Shown: positions 1 to 9,578 of the stretch, piece by piece | Layout of the letters: each line of letters opens with the position of its first letter | How positions within the stretch are numbered: the stretch's first letter is position 1 | Source: Thermanaerothrix sp. | GTDB lineage: Bacteria; Synergistota; Synergistia; Synergistales; Synergistaceae | DNA: 64,000 bases | Assembly (NCBI GenBank): GCA_026417795.1 | Contig: JAOACP010000006.1 | Span: 1 to 64,000, forward strand | Direction of reading: 5' to 3' | Notes under the pieces: generated by a model | The model's database searches: none | What the model saw: only the letters and a program-made list of their open reading frames with translations | What the model was told of the DNA's origin: nothing | Translations under genes and position numbers: made by a program

Positions 1-986
<986 letters not shown>

Positions 987-1363
987 GCGCTCCGCCTCCT
1001 CTTTTTTGAAAGGGAAAATCGGGGCTGCCCAATCCCCGCGGACCCGACGTTAACCTGGTCCGGCTCGCAACTTATTATTCAACAGTTGACAAGCATACGC
1101 AAGGCGTTATCTGTTTTTTCAAGAAAATTACAAACAACTAGCCATGCTGGGCCCCAAACAAAACCCCGAACCGGCACTCCAACTCAAGGACAATGTTATC
1201 CCCCCAAGGGACATGGCACCAATGTGCAGCCTTCACCCACCCAAGATCAACGGATGCCAGTTTTCACCTTAAAAGCTCCGCCACCCAAGCCGGAGCCGCG
1301 CCGCATCCAACGCAAGCCGGGCCTAAGGAACCGCGACGCCATGACAAAACCTAAACCCACCCG
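987..1363. other. Intergenic region between divergent genes
   Basis: 377 bases between the mutase gene (-) and the MarR gene promoter (+). Apart from the weak minus-strand promoter listed separately I see nothing convincing. The long plus-strand reading frame crossing it is only the complement of the mutase gene extended by chance. Confidence 0.5.
1074..1102 (-). promoter_or_regulatory. Candidate promoter of the mutase gene
   Basis: Read on the minus strand: TTGCGT, 17 bases, AATAAT. The -35 is weak and the -10 matches five of six. It lies about 90 bases before the GTG start. Confidence 0.3.
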
Positions 1364-1392
1364 TTGATCCGACGGGCCCCAGGGGGTACAAT
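1364..1392 (+). promoter_or_regulatory. Promoter of marR-kynU
   Basis: TTGATC, 17 bases, TACAAT: a good sigma-70 promoter. Predicted transcription start is near 1399, 35 bases before the MarR start codon. Confidence 0.6.
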
Positions 1393-1401
1393 GGGAAATA
1401 A

Positions 1402-1413
1402 TTGCACATGCAA
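1402..1413. promoter_or_regulatory. Candidate MarR operator
   Basis: Perfect inverted repeat TTGCA-CA-TGCAA immediately after the predicted transcription start. Its position is typical for autorepression by the MarR protein encoded next. Binding is inferred. Confidence 0.35.
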
Positions 1414-1433
1414 GTAAATGGAGGACGTGGACC

Positions 1434-1913
1434 ATGGACAAAGACGCCCAGAAAAGGTCACCGGGAAGATGGATAGCCACCCTGTTCAGGCGGAGTCGGC
1501 TCTTCTTGGACCGGGCCTTCGAACCCGCGGGGCTTGGCAGGGGGTTTTACCTGTACCTGGCGCTGGTCTCCCGCAAGGAGGGGCTGTCCCAGAGGCAGCT
1601 GGCACAGGAGCTGGCACTGGACGAGGGAACCGTGGCAAGGGCCCTTCAGCGGCTCACCGAGGAGGGGTGGCTTACGAAGGAGCGGGATCCAAAGGACGGA
1701 CGGGCGTTCAGAGTCTTCCTGGGCCCCAAGGGGCTCAGCGCCATGCCAGATCTTTTGAAGGAGCTTCAAAGGTGGGACGAAAGGCTGCTCAAGGGGTTCT
1801 CCCCTTCCGAAAAGAAGGCCGCCGTGGAGTTGCTCATCCGGATGGCGGAAAACGCGGAGGAGGGATTGGAAACGCCGGACAAAACAACGGCACAGAAGGG
1901 GGAAGGAGCATGA
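1434..1913 (+). CDS. MarR-family transcriptional regulator
   Basis: 159 residues with a winged helix-turn-helix at about 35-100 (SQRQLAQELALDEGTVARAL, then the acidic wing ERDPKDGRA) between dimerisation helices, as in MarR proteins. ATG is preceded by GGAGG. The next gene, kynureninase, begins inside its stop codon (ATGA), so the two are translationally coupled and the regulator probably controls tryptophan/kynurenine catabolism as well as itself. An inverted repeat at the promoter is a candidate operator. The ligand (perhaps a kynurenine or anthranilate) is unknown. Confidence 0.9.
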   Translation: MDKDAQKRSPGRWIATLFRRSRLFLDRAFEPAGLGRGFYLYLALVSRKEGLSQRQLAQELALDEGTVARALQRLTEEGWLTKERDPKDGRAFRVFLGPKGLSAMPDLLKELQRWDERLLKGFSPSEKKAAVELLIRMAENAEEGLETPDKTTAQKGEGA

Positions 1914-3199
1914 GAAGTCTCGAACAGATGCGGAAAGTGGCTGAGGCCATGGACATGGAGGACCCCTTGAGGGAGTTCAGGGGCCGATTCGCCATGCCCC
2001 AAGGGCGCATCTACATGGACGGCAACTCCCTCGGGCTTCCGCCAAAGGAATCCCTGGAAGGGGTAAGGCGGGCGCTCCGGGAGTGGGAGGAGCTCCAGAT
2101 CGATGGCTGGCTCAACGGAGAGATACCCTGGTTTCACATGCCCGAGGAGATGGGAAGGCGGATGGCCCCCATGGTGGGAGCCCTTCCGGAGGAGGTGGTG
2201 ATGTGCGGTTCCACCACCTCCAACCTGCACAGCCTGGCTCTAACCTTCTACGAACCCGAAGGGGAGAGGTGCAAGATCCTGGCGGACGAGCTCAACTTCC
2301 CGTCGGACCTTTACGCCTTAAGCAGCATAATCCGCCTCAAGGGCAAGGACCCCTCGGAGGACCTGGTACTTGCGAGGTCCCACGACGGGCACACGCTGGA
2401 CGAGGACCACATCATCTCCCTCATGGACCACCGGGTATCGCTGGCCCTGCTGCCGTCGGTGCTCTACAGGAGCGGCCAGCTTCTGGACATGGAGCGCCTC
2501 ACCAAGGCAGCCCACGAAAGGGGCATAACCATAGGCTTCGACTGCGCCCACTCCGTCGGGGCAGTGCCCCATGAGCTTCACCGCTGGGGCGTGGACTTCG
2601 CCTTTTGGTGCAGTTACAAACACCTAAACGGAGGCCCCGGGAGCCCAGCCTTCCTCTTCCTGCACCAGCGGCACTTTCACCGGCAGCCCGCCCTGGCGGG
2701 CTGGTTCGGCTACGTAAAGGACAAGCAGTTCCAGATGAACCTGCGTTTCGAACCATCCAGGTCCGCCGGGGGCTGGCAGATGGGAACCCCACCGATCCTC
2801 TCCTCCGCCACCCTGGAGGGGGCCCTCAAGATCCACGAAGAGGCGGGGATGGAGCGCATAAGGGAAAAGTCCCTCAAGCTCACGGACTTCCTGATGGAGC
2901 TGGTGGACCTGTTCCTCTCCGGCGAGCCTTACAACTACTCCATCGCCACCCCCCGGGAACACCAACGTCGCGGAGGACACGCAGCCATCGAACACCCCTC
3001 CGAGGCGTGGCGCATATGCTGCGCCCTTAAGGCTCGAGGCATCATCCCGGACTTCAGGCCCCCCAGGATAATCCGGGTGGCCCCGGTGGGGCTCTACAAC
3101 ACCTTCACCGAGGTATGGGAGGTGGCAAGGGCTTTGAAGGAGATCGTAGACAACGGGGAGTTCAAGGCCTTCCCCGTTGAGCCCAGCAAGGTTTCCTAA
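1910..3199 (+). CDS. kynU: Kynureninase
   Basis: 429 residues, matching the usual 410-430. This PLP enzyme cleaves L-kynurenine to anthranilate and alanine (or 3-hydroxykynurenine to 3-hydroxyanthranilate). Seen: the N-terminal MDGNSLGLPP, the GSTTSNLH cofactor region, DCAHSVGA, and CSYKHLNGGPG with the Schiff-base lysine near residue 237. The same frame stays open upstream to 1418, but ATG at 1910, overlapping the MarR stop and preceded by GGAAGGAG, is clearly the start. No tryptophan dioxygenase or formamidase is in the window, so kynurenine may be imported or made elsewhere. Confidence 0.95.
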   Translation: MRSLEQMRKVAEAMDMEDPLREFRGRFAMPQGRIYMDGNSLGLPPKESLEGVRRALREWEELQIDGWLNGEIPWFHMPEEMGRRMAPMVGALPEEVVMCGSTTSNLHSLALTFYEPEGERCKILADELNFPSDLYALSSIIRLKGKDPSEDLVLARSHDGHTLDEDHIISLMDHRVSLALLPSVLYRSGQLLDMERLTKAAHERGITIGFDCAHSVGAVPHELHRWGVDFAFWCSYKHLNGGPGSPAFLFLHQRHFHRQPALAGWFGYVKDKQFQMNLRFEPSRSAGGWQMGTPPILSSATLEGALKIHEEAGMERIREKSLKLTDFLMELVDLFLSGEPYNYSIATPREHQRRGGHAAIEHPSEAWRICCALKARGIIPDFRPPRIIRVAPVGLYNTFTEVWEVARALKEIVDNGEFKAFPVEPSKVS

Positions 3200-3250
3200 C
3201 CCGTCCAAACCTTCCAAAGGCAGCCCCTCTCCGCCCCGGGCCGGTAAAAA

Positions 3251-3288
3251 CCAGCGCCCCGCCTTGCAAGTCCGCGGCGGGGCACTGG
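3251..3288. terminator. Hairpin after kynU
   Basis: A 13-bp stem (CCAGCGCCCCGCC with GGCGGGGCACTGG, one mismatch) 50 bases after kynU. There is no T-run on the plus side. On the minus strand it is followed by TTTTT, so it may terminate best leftward. Confidence 0.45.
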
Positions 3289-3483
3289 TCTTAAGCCAGA
3301 ACAGAGCGGCGCTCCGTTAACCACGGGGCCCCGCTCTTCGCGTCCTGGCGAAAGCCCTTTGCAAAATACAAAAAGACGGCTCCAAGACCTTCAACATACC
3401 CATATGAAAAGCCTAGCTTGCAGAAGCGGTATATAATATCATCTTCCACATACAACACCCTTAAGCTCGGAGGTGTAAAACCC

Positions 3484-3858
3484 ATGGAGATGCACCAGTG
3501 CCAGGTCTGCGGCAAGCTCTTCGCCTCATCGGGGCCGAGGATCTGCCCTGCCTGCATAAAGCGGCTCGACCGGGTGTACGAGAAGGCCCGGGGATACCTG
3601 AGGGACAACCCCAACGCCAACCTCAACGCCAAGGAGCTGGCGGACGCCATAGACGAGGACGTGCTGGACATAGAGGTGCTCATCGCGGAGGGACGCTTTG
3701 AGCGGGACCTGTCCAACGACCTGGAGGACATACGGCGCCAGCAGCTCTTAAGCGAGTTCCAAAAGTCATTGAGCCAGACCGAAGCGGCCCTCAAGGCCCA
3801 GCAAGAACAGAAGCGCACCACCTACGGCAAGGATCGGCACGGAAAGGGGATAGCGTAG
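3484..3858 (+). CDS. Small zinc-ribbon/helical protein
   Basis: 124 residues. Two cysteine pairs (CQVCG and CPAC) at about 5-26 form a zinc ribbon. A charged helical body follows, with an NLNAKELADAI-DEDVLDIEVLI stretch resembling a short helix-turn-helix, then a glutamine-rich coiled-coil tail. It recalls the YvyF/TIGR03826 proteins of flagellar operons, but no flagellar gene is nearby. Start is ATG after GGAGGT; the frame is open further upstream without a ribosome site. A TATAAT at 3432-3437 may be its -10. Function unknown. Confidence 0.75.
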   Translation: MEMHQCQVCGKLFASSGPRICPACIKRLDRVYEKARGYLRDNPNANLNAKELADAIDEDVLDIEVLIAEGRFERDLSNDLEDIRRQQLLSEFQKSLSQTEAALKAQQEQKRTTYGKDRHGKGIA

Positions 3859-3861
3859 GGG

Positions 3862-3890
3862 TTGACGTACCGCCTAAGGACGAGCAAAAT
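3862..3890 (+). promoter_or_regulatory. Promoter of fprA
   Basis: TTGACG, 17 bases, CAAAAT just after the preceding stop codon and about 70 bases before the fprA start. Confidence 0.5.
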
Positions 3891-3962
3891 AAAAGTCGTT
3901 TTAAAATAGAAGTCCGCCTGATCCGCCATGGGCGGTTAGGCTGGGCAAAGGAGGGAAAGGGA

Positions 3963-5159
3963 TTGCACAAGGCCATACCCGTCAGGGAAGGGGTTTTCTG
4001 GATAGGGGCCAACGACCGGGAGACGGACCTCTTCGAGGCCCTTTGGACGCTGCCCCGGGGGGTATCCTACAACTCGTACCTCATATGCGACCAGAAGGTG
4101 GCGGTGGTGGACACGGTCAAAAGCTCCTTCATGCAGGACTACCTTCAGCGCCTTTCGTCGGTGCTCAAGGGCTGCAAGGGCGTGGACTACCTCATAGTGA
4201 ACCACATGGAACCGGACCACTCGGGGTCCATAGCGGTGCTGCGGCAGGTCTACCCGGACCTCAAGATAGTGGGGAACAAGAAGACGCTGGAGATGATAAA
4301 GGCCTTCTACGGCATAGAGGAAGGCCTTCTTGAGGTGTCCGAGGGGGATGTGCTGGACCTTGGGGAGCACAAGCTGTCGTTCCACATGATACCCATGGTC
4401 CACTGGCCGGAGACCATGGTCACCTACGACAGCGCCACCAAGGTGCTGTTCACCTGCGACGCCTTCGGCGGCTTCAGCGCCCTTGAGGGAGGGGTCTTCG
4501 ACGACGAGGTGGACATGGACTACTACGAGGACGAGATCCTGAGGTACTTCGCCAACATCGTGGGGCGCTACAGCTCCTTCGTCCAGAAGGCCATAGCCAA
4601 GGTCCGCACCCTTGAGATATCCGCCATATGCCCCTCCCACGGACCCATACTGCGTTCCAACCCCTGGCGGGTGGTGGACCTGTACGACCGCTGGAGCCGC
4701 CACGAGACCGAGGAGGGCTGCGTCATCGTTTACGGCTCCATGTACGGGAACACCAAGAAGATGACCGACGCCATAGCCAGGTCCCTCACGGAGGCGGGAA
4801 TACAGAAGATAATCGTCCACGACGTATCAAGGTCCAACATGTCCTTCATGGTGCGGGACATATGGAAGTTCCGGGGCCTTGTGATGGGAAGCTGCACCTA
4901 CAACACCGAGCTGTTCCCCCCCATGGCCTACCTTGCCAGGACCTTGGCCAACAAGATGATGAAGAACCGGGTGTTGGGGCTCTGCGGATCCTACAGCTGG
5001 AGCAAGGGGGCCCTGTCGGAGCTGCTGTCCTTCGCCGAGAAGGGGGAGTGGGAGCTGGTGGAGCCCACGGTGGAGGTGAAGTCCTCCCCCACCGAAGAGG
5101 ACCTCAAGGCCTGCTGGCTCCTGGGGCAGAACATGGCGAAGGCCATAAAGAGAGATTAA
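3963..5159 (+). CDS. fprA: FprA-type flavodiiron protein (A-type flavoprotein)
   Basis: 398 residues, the normal length for a two-domain flavodiiron protein reducing O2 or NO. The beta-lactamase-like domain carries the di-iron ligands: H81-x-E83-x-D85 (NHMEPDHSG), H147, D166 and H226 (CPSHGP). The flavodoxin domain starts near 253 with the FMN loop YGSMYGNTKK. TTG start after GGAGG. It stands alone behind its own promoter with a strong hairpin after it. Electrons probably come from a rubredoxin or similar carrier not in the window. Likely role is oxygen/NO detoxification in a strict anaerobe. Confidence 0.95.
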   Translation: MHKAIPVREGVFWIGANDRETDLFEALWTLPRGVSYNSYLICDQKVAVVDTVKSSFMQDYLQRLSSVLKGCKGVDYLIVNHMEPDHSGSIAVLRQVYPDLKIVGNKKTLEMIKAFYGIEEGLLEVSEGDVLDLGEHKLSFHMIPMVHWPETMVTYDSATKVLFTCDAFGGFSALEGGVFDDEVDMDYYEDEILRYFANIVGRYSSFVQKAIAKVRTLEISAICPSHGPILRSNPWRVVDLYDRWSRHETEEGCVIVYGSMYGNTKKMTDAIARSLTEAGIQKIIVHDVSRSNMSFMVRDIWKFRGLVMGSCTYNTELFPPMAYLARTLANKMMKNRVLGLCGSYSWSKGALSELLSFAEKGEWELVEPTVEVKSSPTEEDLKACWLLGQNMAKAIKRD

Positions 5160-5206
5160 CCCCCGACGAACCCTTAAGCCGCCGAGAAGGCCGCCGATCT
5201 CAAGAA

Positions 5207-5235
5207 AAGGTCCCCCCTTGACGAGGGGGGACCTT
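5207..5235. terminator. Bidirectional terminator between fprA and the chemoreceptor gene
   Basis: Perfect 11-bp stem AAGGTCCCCCC / GGGGGGACCTT with a 7-base loop between convergent genes. The minus-strand side continues into TTTT. Confidence 0.75.
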
Positions 5236-5285
5236 GTGTTACCTGCCAGTGAAATCCCCACGGGGACCCGGCGCCAAACCCATCC

Positions 5286-6545
5286 CTACCCCTTAAGGGC
5301 CACGGATCCGGGCTGGGATATCTTGAAGGCCCCTATGCTGCGCCTTAGATCCTCCGACGAGGTCTTGAGCTCCCTCACGGAAGCCTCCATCCCCTTCACC
5401 GCCCCCTTGAGCTCCTCCGCGGCGCCCATGAACAGGTCGAAGGACCTGTCCACCTCCATCACCATATCCGCCGCCCCCTGCACGGACTCCGCTATCTCCT
5501 GGCTTGAGGCCGCCTGCTCCTGGGCCACCGCCGCCATGTCCTGGGTGGCCATGCCTATGCTCTTCAGCGACTCCTGGATGGACCTTATGGAGTCCTCCAC
5601 GGACACCGCCCTGGCTCGAGCTACCTCCGCCTCCGACGACGTCCTGTCCACCGACCGGACGACGCCCTCCAGGTCCTTAACGATGGTCTGAGCCAAGTCC
5701 GCTATGTTCTTCGCCGCCTGGTTGGACTCCTCCGCAAGCTTCCGAACCTCCTCCGCAACAACCGCGAAGCCCCGGCCCGCCTCTCCCGCCCGGGCCGCCT
5801 CAATGGCGGCGTTCAGCGCCAACAGGTTCGTCTGATCCGCTATCTGGGAGATGCTTCCCACTATGGACTGTATCTGGTGGGCCCGATCCGCCAGCTCCCG
5901 CACCATCCTGGCGGAGCTCACCGCCTCCTCCGCCAGGGCCCTTATCACCTCCGCGGCCTCCCGGACCGACGCAAGCCCCGCCTCCCCCGCCTTGGCGGCC
6001 CCAGCCGCCTGCTCCGCCATGTCGCTGCTCCGCTGGGCCACCGTCTGGGCACCAGCCGCCACCTCTTCCACCCCGGCGTTTATCTCCTCTATGGCGGACG
6101 CCGCCCGGCTCACCCTCGACCGAGACTCCTGTGCGGACCTCTCCATGTCCGCCGCCAGCTTGGACACCCTCTCCGACGACTCCCCAAGCCCCGACACCGC
6201 CGAGGCGTTCCTCTGGTTCGCCTGGCTCACCCTCCCCATGGCCTCGTCAAGGGAGGTGAGGAAGGAGTTCACCGAACGGCTCACATCCCCCACCTCGTCC
6301 CCCGCCCAGGTGAAGGTCCTGAAGGTGAGGTCCAGGCGGGAGCTTATCTCCCTCATGCCCCCCTCCATGTCCCCAAGGGGCCGGTACACCGAACGAAACA
6401 CCACCCAGCCCAGCGCCAGGTACAGAACCGCCAAAGCCGCCGCCCAGCGGAAGCCAAGCCACCCGGAGAGCAACAAAGCGGCCACCCCAAAGAGGAGCAC
6501 CGCCAAAAGCCTCACGGAAGACCTAAGGGACCGAAGAAAGCGCAT
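5286..6545 (-). CDS. Methyl-accepting chemotaxis protein without a sensor domain
   Basis: 419 residues. Two adjacent membrane helices (about 13-30 and 33-50) leave almost no periplasmic loop. A HAMP-like linker follows, then the long helical signalling domain with the conserved hairpin tip ([20 protein letters not shown]). It should dimerise and signal to CheA/CheW. With no ligand-binding domain, it may sense membrane state or temperature, or use a partner. Start ATG follows a GAGAGGGGA site. No other chemotaxis gene adjoins it. Confidence 0.93.
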   Translation of the reverse strand: MRFLRSLRSSVRLLAVLLFGVAALLLSGWLGFRWAAALAVLYLALGWVVFRSVYRPLGDMEGGMREISSRLDLTFRTFTWAGDEVGDVSRSVNSFLTSLDEAMGRVSQANQRNASAVSGLGESSERVSKLAADMERSAQESRSRVSRAASAIEEINAGVEEVAAGAQTVAQRSSDMAEQAAGAAKAGEAGLASVREAAEVIRALAEEAVSSARMVRELADRAHQIQSIVGSISQIADQTNLLALNAAIEAARAGEAGRGFAVVAEEVRKLAEESNQAAKNIADLAQTIVKDLEGVVRSVDRTSSEAEVARARAVSVEDSIRSIQESLKSIGMATQDMAAVAQEQAASSQEIAESVQGAADMVMEVDRSFDLFMGAAEELKGAVKGMEASVRELKTSSEDLRRSIGAFKISQPGSVALKG

Positions 6546-6570
6546 GAGACCATTCCCCTCTCGTGTATGG

Positions 6571-6599
6571 TTTATACTTTTGCCCAGATGCTACCACAA
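6571..6599 (-). promoter_or_regulatory. Promoter of the chemoreceptor gene
   Basis: Minus strand: TTGTGG, 17 bases, TATAAA, ending 26 bases before the start codon. Confidence 0.45.
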
Positions 6600-6625
6600 A
6601 TTAAAGCACCCCTCAAAGCCTATCC

Positions 6626-6654
6626 TTGACCCGACGGTTGCCTAAATGTATAAC
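6626..6654 (+). promoter_or_regulatory. Promoter of the arn operon
   Basis: TTGACC, 17 bases, TATAAC, followed by a leader of about 70 bases before arnT. It is the strongest promoter upstream of the six-gene arn block. Confidence 0.65.
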
Positions 6655-6731
6655 CTCCTAGTCCCACCCGCAAAACCGACGGATTCATCTATCATTTAGG
6701 GAGTAAAACAGGACTCAAGGGGGTTATTAAC

Positions 6732-8411
6732 TTGGAGGTATTCCGAACCCACAGGGCCGCCCTGGCGGTCCTCATAGCGTCGCTCTGCCTTGTGTACTTC
6801 CTGGGCCTTGGCGGATGGGGGCTCATGGAGCCCGACGAGGGGCGGTACAGCGAGATACCGCGGGAGATGCTGTCAACCGGCGACTGGGTGACGCCAAGGC
6901 TCAACGGGGTCAAGTACTTTGAGAAGCCCGTGATGTACTACTGGATGACCGCCGGGTCCTTCAAGCTGTTCGGCCAGTCGGAGTTCGCCGCCCGGATCCC
7001 CTGCGCCGCATCGGCCCTCGCCGGGGCCCTTGGCACCTACGCCATGGGGGCCTCTTACGGACCTTCCGCCGCGTTCCTAGGGGCCTTCATCACCGGCACC
7101 GGGTTCCTGTGGTTCGCCCTGTCCCAGATAACCCTCACCGACATGGCGCTTGGGGCCTTCATGACATTGTCCTTGCTGTGCCTCTTCAAGGGCCTCACCG
7201 GCTCAAGACCGCTGCTGTGGCTGGGCTACGCCTTCATGGGGCTTTCGGTGCTCACCAAGGGACTCATAGGCATCGTCATCCCGGGGGGAATATTCCTCCT
7301 ATGGATACTGTTGACCCGAAGGACCTGGCTCATCATAAGGGGCATATCCCCGGTGGGCATTCTGGCTTTCCTTGGGGTTACGGGCCCTTGGTTCTACAGG
7401 GTCATCAAGGCCAACCCGGACTTCGCCTGGTTCTTCTTCGTCCACGAGCACTTCCTTAGGTACTCCACCATGGTGTCCAACCGATACCAGCCCTGGTGGT
7501 TCTTCCTGGCGGTGCTGCCCGTGGCGCTGCTCCCCTGGACCGGAACGGTCCTTCAGGGGCTTCTATCATCCCTTGGGGAGCTTAGGTACCTCCGGAAGGA
7601 CATAGCCCTCCGGGACTCCCACGAGGACATCGCGTCGGAGTCCGAAGAGGCCCTTTTCCTGCTCATATGGGCCTTCTTCGTGCTGGCCTTCTTCTCTGCC
7701 TCCAAGTCCAAGCTCATACCCTACATGGTGCCCGCCATGCCCCCCTTAGGGCTCATGGGAGGCATATACATGGCCCGGTGCCTAGAGGACCGGCGGTACG
7801 GCTCCCTGGTGCCCGGGTTCGCATTGACCGCCCTCATCATGGGGCTCCTTGGGATCGCCCTGATCCTGTACCCCAACCATCAGGACCGGTTCGACCCCTC
7901 TACCCTTAGGACCGTGGCCCTCTACACCGGGGCGGCCACCATCGTATCAGGCCTTCTGCCCCTCATGGCCGGCCTCTTCCGAAGGAACCCATGGCTTCCT
8001 TCCGCCCTGTGCGCCCTGGCCTTCCTACTTGCCATGAAGCAGCTCTTCCCGGTGGTGGCCCAGGCGAGGTCCCCCAAGGCCCTTACGCTCATGGCCCAAA
8101 GGGAGCTCACTCCGGACTCCAAGGTGATAATCTACAAGGACTACGACCAGGCGGTGCCCTTTTACCTGAAGCGCCTTGTGGTCATCGTCCAGGACGGTAG
8201 GGATTACGGGGAGCTGTCCTTCGGCTACAGGGCGGAGAAACCCGGCTGGTTCATCTTAACCCATGAGCTCAAGCCCCTGTGGGAGTCCTCTAAGGCGGTG
8301 ATGATAGTAAAACCGGAACACCTCAAGGAGATAGAAGAGCTTGGGATAAAATACCGCCTGGCAGGCCAAGATCCCGCCTACTACGGGAAAATGATATTGG
8401 TAAACCGTTGA
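6732..8411 (+). CDS. arnT: Undecaprenyl phosphate-aminoarabinose:lipid A transferase (ArnT-like)
   Basis: 559 residues, an inner-membrane GT83/PMT-type glycosyltransferase. Seen: a first membrane helix, the first-loop catalytic region EPDEGRYSEIPREML with acidic residues, PRLNGVKYFEKP, then about a dozen hydrophobic helices and a soluble C-terminal domain. It moves 4-amino-4-deoxy-L-arabinose from undecaprenyl phosphate to lipid A on the periplasmic face, lowering surface charge and cationic peptide binding. TTG start, eight bases after AAGGGGG. First gene of the arn block here, whereas in enterobacteria arnT is near the end. Confidence 0.92.
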   Translation: MEVFRTHRAALAVLIASLCLVYFLGLGGWGLMEPDEGRYSEIPREMLSTGDWVTPRLNGVKYFEKPVMYYWMTAGSFKLFGQSEFAARIPCAASALAGALGTYAMGASYGPSAAFLGAFITGTGFLWFALSQITLTDMALGAFMTLSLLCLFKGLTGSRPLLWLGYAFMGLSVLTKGLIGIVIPGGIFLLWILLTRRTWLIIRGISPVGILAFLGVTGPWFYRVIKANPDFAWFFFVHEHFLRYSTMVSNRYQPWWFFLAVLPVALLPWTGTVLQGLLSSLGELRYLRKDIALRDSHEDIASESEEALFLLIWAFFVLAFFSASKSKLIPYMVPAMPPLGLMGGIYMARCLEDRRYGSLVPGFALTALIMGLLGIALILYPNHQDRFDPSTLRTVALYTGAATIVSGLLPLMAGLFRRNPWLPSALCALAFLLAMKQLFPVVAQARSPKALTLMAQRELTPDSKVIIYKDYDQAVPFYLKRLVVIVQDGRDYGELSFGYRAEKPGWFILTHELKPLWESSKAVMIVKPEHLKEIEELGIKYRLAGQDPAYYGKMILVNR

Positions 8412-8432
8412 TTTGATTGGAGGAACCGTTAG

Positions 8433-9578
8433 ATGAGAGAGGATTTTCTGCCCTTCTCCAAGCCCTTCATAGGGGAGGAGGAGGTTGAGGCGGTGCGGGA
8501 AGTGCTGTTGTCCGGGTGGATAACCACGGGTCCTGTCACCGCCAGGTTCGAGGAGGCCTTCAGCGGGCTCGTGGGGGCCCGCTTCGGGGTGGCGGTGTCA
8601 TCCGCCACGGCGGGCCTTCAGATAGCCCTCATGGCCCTGGGCGTGGGCCCCGGGGACGAGGTCATAACCACCCCCATGACCTTCGCCGCCACGGTGAACG
8701 CCATCATATACAACGGCGCAAGGCCCGTGCTGGCGGACGTGGAGATGGGGACCATGAACATAGACCCCAATGGGATCCGGGAGAAGCTGTCCTCCAGGAC
8801 CAAGGCCATAGTACCGGTGCACTTCGCGGGGCTGCCGGCGGACATGGACGCCATAAGGGAGGCGGCGCCGGGCATACCGCTGGTGGAGGACGCCGCCCAC
8901 GCCATAGGCTCCTTCTACAAGGGCTCCCCGGTGGGGAAGGGGGCTTCCCCACTGGCGGTCTTCAGCTTCCACCCCGCCAAGAACATAACCACCGCCGAAG
9001 GGGGCATGATAGTAACCGACGACCCGGACCTTTCGGACTCCTGCAAGGTCATGCGGCAGCACGGCATGTCAAAGGGGGCCTGGAACCGGTTCGCCAAGTC
9101 AGGCCGTCCGGACTACGAGATAGTGTCCCCGGGCATAAAGGCGAACCTCACGGACCTGCAGTCCGCCATAGGGCTTAAGCAGCTGGAACGCCTTAACGAC
9201 TTCCAGGCCAAGCGGCATCGCATAGCGGACATATACGACCGGGAGCTCAAGGAAGTTCCGGGCATCATCCTGCCGGAGTATCCATCATACCCTCACGTGC
9301 ACGGCCGCCACATCTACTGGATCCTGCTCAAGACCGAGGAGCTTGGCATGTCCCGGGAGGAGTTCATGGGGCGCCTTAAGGATATGAACATAGGCACCGG
9401 GGTGCACTACAAGGCGGTGCACCACCACAGGCGCTATGAACGTTTCGGATGGGACGACCAGGATCTTAAGAACGCCTCCTACGCCTCCAGCAGGATAGTG
9501 TCCCTGCCGCTGTTCCCTGGCATGACCGAAGGCGACGCCATGGACGTAGTGAACGCGGTCAAGGAGATATGCCGATGA
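8433..9578 (+). CDS. arnB: UDP-4-amino-4-deoxy-L-arabinose aminotransferase
   Basis: 381 residues, a DegT/DnrJ/EryC1 PLP aminotransferase. The N-terminal LPFSKPFIGEEEVEAV and GWITTGP are typical of ArnB. VEDAAHAIG holds the cofactor aspartate and FSFHPAKNITTAEGG holds the internal-aldimine lysine (about K183). It transfers an amino group from glutamate to UDP-4-keto-pentose. ATG after TTGGAGGAACC. Downstream arnC begins within its stop codon. Confidence 0.94.
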   Translation: MREDFLPFSKPFIGEEEVEAVREVLLSGWITTGPVTARFEEAFSGLVGARFGVAVSSATAGLQIALMALGVGPGDEVITTPMTFAATVNAIIYNGARPVLADVEMGTMNIDPNGIREKLSSRTKAIVPVHFAGLPADMDAIREAAPGIPLVEDAAHAIGSFYKGSPVGKGASPLAVFSFHPAKNITTAEGGMIVTDDPDLSDSCKVMRQHGMSKGAWNRFAKSGRPDYEIVSPGIKANLTDLQSAIGLKQLERLNDFQAKRHRIADIYDRELKEVPGIILPEYPSYPHVHGRHIYWILLKTEELGMSREEFMGRLKDMNIGTGVHYKAVHHHRRYERFGWDDQDLKNASYASSRIVSLPLFPGMTEGDAMDVVNAVKEICR

